DNA of 11,103 nucleotides from an uncultured Planctomycetaceae bacterium (GTDB taxonomy: Bacteria; Planctomycetota; Planctomycetia; Planctomycetales; Planctomycetaceae), in assembly GCA_903823545.1 (NCBI GenBank), contig CAIJTL010000078.1:1-11103 (forward strand). The letters are read 5' to 3'. Below, piece by piece: positions 7,624-11,103 of the stretch (within the stretch, counting starts at the first letter, position 1; each line of letters begins with the position of its first letter). Position numbers and translations under genes: made by a program. Below the pieces are notes generated by a model. That model searched no databases. It was not told where the DNA came from and saw only the letters and a list, made by a program, of their open reading frames with translations.

Positions 7624-8255
7624 GATGCTAGCTGATCTCGCGGAGTTCTCTTGAAGGCTCGATCCTACGAACGACCATTGAACGCTCAACTCTACGTTAG
7701 AAATCAGCGTTTGGCGTAAAGAGTTGGATTGCGTTTGGCCCGTCGCAAAACCGCGTGGATTGCCGCAATTGTCTTTGAGTACGGAGTCCGTCAGCGGTCA
7801 GTCGCGAAAACTCGTCTTGCCTCAATGTCACTTGTGGTGATAATCCCGCCCGTTCGATGTGTGGTGTGTTTTCCAATCACTGGACTCGCCCAGGCCAGCA
7901 GGAAGAGGCGTCTTGCGAGTCACCCTCACAGCTCTTTTCTCACAAGTCGGAGTTGGCCAAGGATGGTCGGACCCGCACGTCTTTGGAATGTCCTGCGGTG
8001 TGATTCCCGACATTCCATGCTTGCGTGAGACGTCTTGTCCTTCTGATTAGCCAGATTCCCGCTTGTCTCGGAGCGTCGTGAAGGAATCATAGATCCGACG
8101 ATGTCGCGGATTGCTTCGTGAACGACGAAACCTTCGAGTCTCCCGTTCGGCCGAAATACGCAGCTTTGAATTTGTTGACGCAACTTGATTGACCACTGAC
8201 GAGCAAAAATACAGACGAATCGACACCCAGCTGTCGGCAAGTCATGCCGTCGGCA
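7624..8255. other. Long intergenic region with no convincing gene
   Basis: Between the DUF1570 start and the repeat element before prkA I found no reading frame with family features. The short frames near 7729-8050 (plus) and 7828-8240 (minus) have no ribosome sites, no codon bias and no recognisable motifs. The promoter of the DUF1570 gene should lie near 7640-7730. Inverted repeats occur at 7984-8017 and 8229-8258. The stretch may be a decayed gene or regulatory DNA. Confidence 0.5.
7984..8017. repeat. Inverted repeat with 16-base loop
   Basis: TGGAATGTC and GACATTCCA pair perfectly over 9 bp. No T-run follows on either strand. Function unknown. Confidence 0.4.
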
Positions 8256-8258
8256 GCT
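8229..8258. repeat. Imperfect hairpin abutting the MITE-like element
   Basis: AGCTG / CAGCT outer arms and CGGCA / TGCCG inner arms around AGTCA, with unequal bulges (1 and 4 bases). The outer right arm overlaps the left copy of the proposed GCTAG target duplication, so the element may have inserted at the foot of an existing hairpin. Confidence 0.35.
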
Positions 8259-8391
8259 AGTGCTTTGTCACACTTTGAAATTAGGGTTGCTTGAAACCAG
8301 TACGACGGACTTCCAGTCCGTCGATTCCGACGGTTACCGACGGACTGGAAGTCCGTCGTACCCGAAAATCAAGATGTGACAAAGCAGCTAG
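8256..8391. mobile_element. MITE-like non-autonomous element with GCTAG target duplications
   Basis: A 126-bp core (8261-8386) begins with TGCTTTGTCACA and ends with its exact complement TGTGACAAAGCA. These 12-bp terminal inverted repeats are directly flanked by GCTAG at 8256-8260 and 8387-8391, which looks like a 5-bp target duplication. The inverted similarity continues imperfectly inward (TTGA and GGG conserved at matching distances). The centre is a long hairpin at 8300-8361. There is no room for a transposase, so a related full-length insertion sequence would have to act in trans. CTAG is common in bacterial repeat ends, so the duplication could be chance. Other copies cannot be sought in this window. 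Confidence 0.62.
8300..8361. repeat. 24-bp perfect hairpin built from nested palindromes
   Basis: Arms 8300-8323 and 8338-8361 are perfectly complementary over 24 bp around a 14-base loop. Each arm is itself a palindrome: CGACGGACT, three bases (TCC or GGA), then AGTCCGTCG. The loop holds one more CCGACGG. The unit can therefore fold as one long stem or as two 9-bp hairpins, as seen in REP-type repeats. Without a T-run after the stem it is not a typical intrinsic terminator. Confidence 0.92.
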
Positions 8392-8420
8392 CCCCTGAAC
8401 ACGTCCTTTTTCTCATTTTG

Positions 8421-8425
8421 AAGGA
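8421..8425 (+). promoter_or_regulatory. Shine-Dalgarno site of prkA
   Basis: AAGGA eight bases before the ATG at 8434. It lies between the right end of the repeat element and the gene, so the translation signal is not disrupted by the element. Confidence 0.6.
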
Positions 8426-8433
8426 ACGGTGCT

Positions 8434-10494
8434 ATGGCGACTGGTCGCGAACTTCTTCAACAAATCTCCCAACAACATAGCCCGGAAGCCTTCCGGCAAG
8501 AGCACTGGGTCGGCACCTTCTCGGATTATCTCGACATCAGTTGTACGCAACCGGGAGTCAATCGCACGGCCTATCAACGGCTGTACGACATGGTGATGTC
8601 TTACGGCACTTACAAGGTCGAGAACTCGAAAGAGAATCTGATCCGGTACAGTTTCTTCGATGATCCCGATCACGGCGGCGACGACGCGATCTTTGGCCTG
8701 ACCAAGACGCTGATGGACTTGGTCAACGTCTTCAAATCAGCTGCGCTAAAGTATGGCAGCGAGCGGCGAGTTCTCTTGCTGCATGGGCCGGTCGGTTCCT
8801 CCAAGAGCACGATCGCGCGACAACTGAAACACGGGCTGGAACGCTACAGCCGAACTGATGCCGGTGCGTTGTATTCGTTTGGCTGGAAAGAAGCTGACAG
8901 CAGCATCACGTGGTGCCCGATGCACGAATCGCCGCTGCAACTCGTGCCCGATGCGCAGCGAGACTCGGTACGAGACTTCATCGAGACTAACCGCAAACCA
9001 TCTGGCAAAGTGGGCGAGCACGAATATCCGCTGGAGTTCGCGGGGGAGCTCTGTCCGCTGTGCCGTTATGAATTCCGCGAACGGCTGATGACCTACAACG
9101 GCGATTGGACCAAGGTCATTGAAGACGTCGTCGTCAAACGCATCTTCCTCTCCGAGCAAGACCGCATCGGCATCGGCACCTTCCAGCCGAAGGACGAGAA
9201 GAATCAAGACAGCACCGAACTGACCGGCGACATCAACTACCGCAAGATCGCCGAGTTCGGCAGCGAGTCCGATCCGCGAGCCTTCAACTTCGACGGCGAG
9301 TTCAACGTCTCGAACCGCGGCATGATTGAGTTCATCGAAGTGCTGAAGCTCGATGTGGCGTTCCTGTACGACCTGCTCGGCGCGTCGCAAGAGCACAAGA
9401 TCAAGCCCAAGAAGTTCGCTCAGACTGACATCGACACGGTCATCATCGGCCACACCAACGAGCCGGAGTACCGCAAGCTCCAGTCCAACGAGTTCATGGA
9501 AGCTCTGCGCGACCGCACGATCAAGATCGACGTGCCGTATGTCACGACATTGTCGGACGAGATCAGGATTTACACGAAGGACTACAACGAAAAGCGAGTT
9601 CGCGGCAAACACATCGCCCCGCACACGCTCGAAACGGCAGCGATGTGGGCCGTGCTCACGCGACTCGAAGAACCGAAGCATCACGGTCTGAGCCTCATGC
9701 AAAAGATGAAGCTCTACAACGGCAAGACGTTGCCCGGCTTCACGACCGACAACATCGTGCAACTCCGCCGCGAAGCCAAAGCCGAGGGCCTGCACGGCAT
9801 CAGCCCGCGCTACGTCCAGGACAAGATCAGCAACGCATTGGTTGTGAATCCGTCCGCAACCAGCCTCAACCCGTTTATGGTGATGAAGGAGTTGGAGAAC
9901 GGCCTCAAACATCATTCGCTGGTCGGAGCCGAAGAGATCCGCGAACGGTATCGCCAACTGATCTCCGTCGTGCGTGACGAGTACACCGACGTCGTCAAGA
10001 ACGAAGTTCAACGAGCGATCGCCGCCGACGAAGACGCGCTGATGCGGCTCAGTTCCAACTACATCGACAACGTCAAAGCCTATACGCAGCGTGAAAGGGT
10101 GAAGAACAAATTCACCGGCGAAGAGGAGCAACCGGACGAACGCCTGATGCGCTCGATCGAAGAGCGGATCGACATTCCGGAAACTCGCAAAGACGACTTC
10201 CGCCGCGAGATCATGAACTACATCGGAGCGTTGGCGCTCGACGGCAAGAAGTTCGACTACAAGACCAACGAACGCCTGCAAAAGGCGCTGGAGATGAAAC
10301 TCTTTGAGGACCAGAAAGACACGATCAAGCTGACGAGCCTCGTTTCAAATGTCATCGACAAAGACACTCAAGAAAAGATAGACATCGTCAAAAGCCGCCT
10401 CATCCGCAACTTCGGCTACAACGAAGAGTCGGCGACCGACGTGTTGCAGTATGTGGCCAGCATCTTCGCGCGTGGGGATTCAAAGAGTGAGTAA
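8434..10494 (+). CDS. prkA: PrkA family serine protein kinase (AAA+ fold)
   Basis: A 686-residue cytoplasmic protein with the PrkA AAA domain and PrkA C-terminal kinase-like domain. The family is tied to stress, stationary-phase and sporulation control; phosphorylation and, in some members, ATP-dependent protease activity have been reported. The early part carries [11 protein letters not shown] (25-35) and [19 protein letters not shown] (71-89). Walker A GPVGSSKS is at 118-125. A C161-x2-H164 pair and a C207-x2-C210 pair (CPMHE, CPLC) could bind a metal. The remaining AAA core contains [12 protein letters not shown] and [25 protein letters not shown] near 455 opens the C-terminal domain. Length is slightly above the 630-645 usual in E. 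coli and Bacillus. Over codons 106-616 it never uses TTA, CTA or TCA, and third positions are richer in G/C than in its neighbours, which suggests strong expression. The usual partners YeaH and SpoVR are not immediately downstream. Confidence 0.97.
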   Translation: MATGRELLQQISQQHSPEAFRQEHWVGTFSDYLDISCTQPGVNRTAYQRLYDMVMSYGTYKVENSKENLIRYSFFDDPDHGGDDAIFGLTKTLMDLVNVFKSAALKYGSERRVLLLHGPVGSSKSTIARQLKHGLERYSRTDAGALYSFGWKEADSSITWCPMHESPLQLVPDAQRDSVRDFIETNRKPSGKVGEHEYPLEFAGELCPLCRYEFRERLMTYNGDWTKVIEDVVVKRIFLSEQDRIGIGTFQPKDEKNQDSTELTGDINYRKIAEFGSESDPRAFNFDGEFNVSNRGMIEFIEVLKLDVAFLYDLLGASQEHKIKPKKFAQTDIDTVIIGHTNEPEYRKLQSNEFMEALRDRTIKIDVPYVTTLSDEIRIYTKDYNEKRVRGKHIAPHTLETAAMWAVLTRLEEPKHHGLSLMQKMKLYNGKTLPGFTTDNIVQLRREAKAEGLHGISPRYVQDKISNALVVNPSATSLNPFMVMKELENGLKHHSLVGAEEIRERYRQLISVVRDEYTDVVKNEVQRAIAADEDALMRLSSNYIDNVKAYTQRERVKNKFTGEEEQPDERLMRSIEERIDIPETRKDDFRREIMNYIGALALDGKKFDYKTNERLQKALEMKLFEDQKDTIKLTSLVSNVIDKDTQEKIDIVKSRLIRNFGYNEESATDVLQYVASIFARGDSKSE

Positions 10495-10518
10495 TGTTTA
10501 ACCTTTGGCCTTTTTAAT

Positions 10519-10524
10519 AAGGAG
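10519..10524 (+). promoter_or_regulatory. Shine-Dalgarno site of the DUF3592-like gene
   Basis: A full AAGGAG five bases before the ATG at 10530 fixes this start. It lies in the 35-base gap after prkA, consistent with co-transcription. Confidence 0.7.
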
Positions 10525-10529
10525 TTGAA

Positions 10530-11021
10530 ATGACCTCGATCGACACCACTGATTCAACAAGCCTCCCAGACTCAGGTTGGGGAATGAAATGTGTATTCGC
10601 TGTAGCAGCTCTGTCGTTGCTATGTTTTTGTTTGGGCAAAGTGTCAGATGGCTACGATGCGCTGAGATTGAGAAAAGATGGTGCCGCAATCCAGGCGGTT
10701 TGCACCTTTAGGTCGAGTGATAATTCGTCATACGAATTTTCAATCGCCAATTTGAAATACAGCGGACACGCCTCCAAAGCATTTCAACAAGGAGATTTCG
10801 TAGATGTCCGTTATCTTCCATTACATCCTGAAGTGAATCGACCGGCGAGTGGATTGATCACTGACATCGCGTTCGGAGGGCTGATAGTCGCATTTTTTCT
10901 AACCCCCATATTTTTCAAGATCGCTGGCCTAAGACTAATTCGTCGTGATGACAAATCCCTCGATCCCACAATTCAAAACCCCGATGCGGTGCCATATCGT
11001 GAATCTCCCCTTACTTGCTGA
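10530..11021 (+). CDS. Small two-pass membrane protein, DUF3592-like
   Basis: A 163-residue protein with hydrophobic segments near 20-37 and 114-130. Between them is a soluble stretch of about 75 residues with a beta-rich look, including SSYEFSIANLKYSG (66-79) and GDFVDVRYLPLHPEVNR (88-104). A two-helix layout with a V-x-V-x-Y-x-P-x-x-P signature before the second helix is the pattern of DUF3592 proteins. No enzymatic residues are apparent and the role is unknown. It starts 35 bases after prkA on the same strand with no terminator between, so it may be read from the same transcript. Its codon choice is visibly more A/T-ending than that of prkA, which suggests lower expression or a different origin. 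The family call is made by eye and is moderate; the existence of the gene is likely. Confidence 0.8.
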   Translation: MTSIDTTDSTSLPDSGWGMKCVFAVAALSLLCFCLGKVSDGYDALRLRKDGAAIQAVCTFRSSDNSSYEFSIANLKYSGHASKAFQQGDFVDVRYLPLHPEVNRPASGLITDIAFGGLIVAFFLTPIFFKIAGLRLIRRDDKSLDPTIQNPDAVPYRESPLTC

Positions 11022-11080
11022 GAATGGTGAAGATGACAAGCCCATTTTCGGGAAAATGAATCAGGAAAGATCCATATTCA

Positions 11081-11102
11081 GGACCAGAAATGGGACTGGT
11101 CC
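11081..11102. repeat. Inverted repeat at the right window edge
   Basis: GGACCAG / CTGGTCC form a perfect 7-bp stem with an 8-base loop, 59 bases after the stop of the small membrane protein gene. Whether a T-run follows cannot be seen. It is either that gene's terminator or the start of another repeat. A weaker CATTTT / AAAATG palindrome lies just before it, near 11043-11058. Confidence 0.4.
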
Positions 11103-11103
11103 A

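Noticed and set aside
7926..8240. 104-codon minus-strand frame in the intergenic region
   Set aside because: Arg/Ser/Gln-rich with no motif, no ribosome site and no codon bias; treated as chance.
8229..8391. Possible CRISPR array or riboswitch ahead of prkA
   Set aside because: Only one hairpin unit in inverted, not direct, orientation, with no spacer periodicity. Terminal repeats and flanking duplications fit a transposable element better than a ligand-binding leader.
8746..10281. 511-codon minus-strand open frame opposite prkA
   Set aside because: Its codons are exactly in register with those of prkA, so stops would need TTA, CTA or TCA in the sense gene, which that gene avoids. The translation is low-complexity (V, H, F, L, D rich) with no family features, whereas the plus strand encodes an intact PrkA.

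Overview
The window most likely comes from a member of the Planctomycetota with a medium-GC chromosome. The reasons are a DUF1501 protein with a Tat-like leader, a DUF1570 putative metalloprotease, and a single-chain fusion of an ABC-2 permease with a GldG-type domain. All three are typical of planctomycete genomes. No rRNA, tRNA, CRISPR array or transposase gene was found.

Layout. Positions 1-2829 (minus strand) hold a two-gene ABC export unit: a GldA-like ATPase (2077-2829), followed by a large ABC-2 permease/GldG fusion (1-1921) that is still open at the left edge. Positions 2830-3260 are mostly intergenic, with a hairpin-plus-T-run terminator candidate for the minus strand and one doubtful small ORF. 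A RimJ/RimL-type GNAT acetyltransferase lies on the minus strand (3261-3977). A 400-base divergent intergenic region with an imperfect dyad follows. Then come two plus-strand genes, the DUF1501 protein (4379-5719) and a 3-methyladenine DNA glycosylase (about 5810-6418). A convergent DUF1570 putative zinc protease (6451-7623) is next. Positions 7624-8433 contain no convincing gene. This stretch ends in a compact, transposase-less inverted-repeat element (8261-8386) bounded by apparent 5-bp target duplications and carrying a 24-bp perfect hairpin. Just downstream are a PrkA-type serine protein kinase (8434-10494) and a small DUF3592-like two-pass membrane protein (10530-11021). The window ends in another short inverted repeat.

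How the parts relate. Only the ABC pair is clearly one functional unit. The other genes look like independent housekeeping, stress or envelope functions. PrkA is usually followed by YeaH (DUF444) and SpoVR genes, but here a small membrane protein comes next. The most unusual non-coding structure is the MITE-like element placed 47 bases ahead of prkA. I see no clear evidence of a wholly new multi-gene system.
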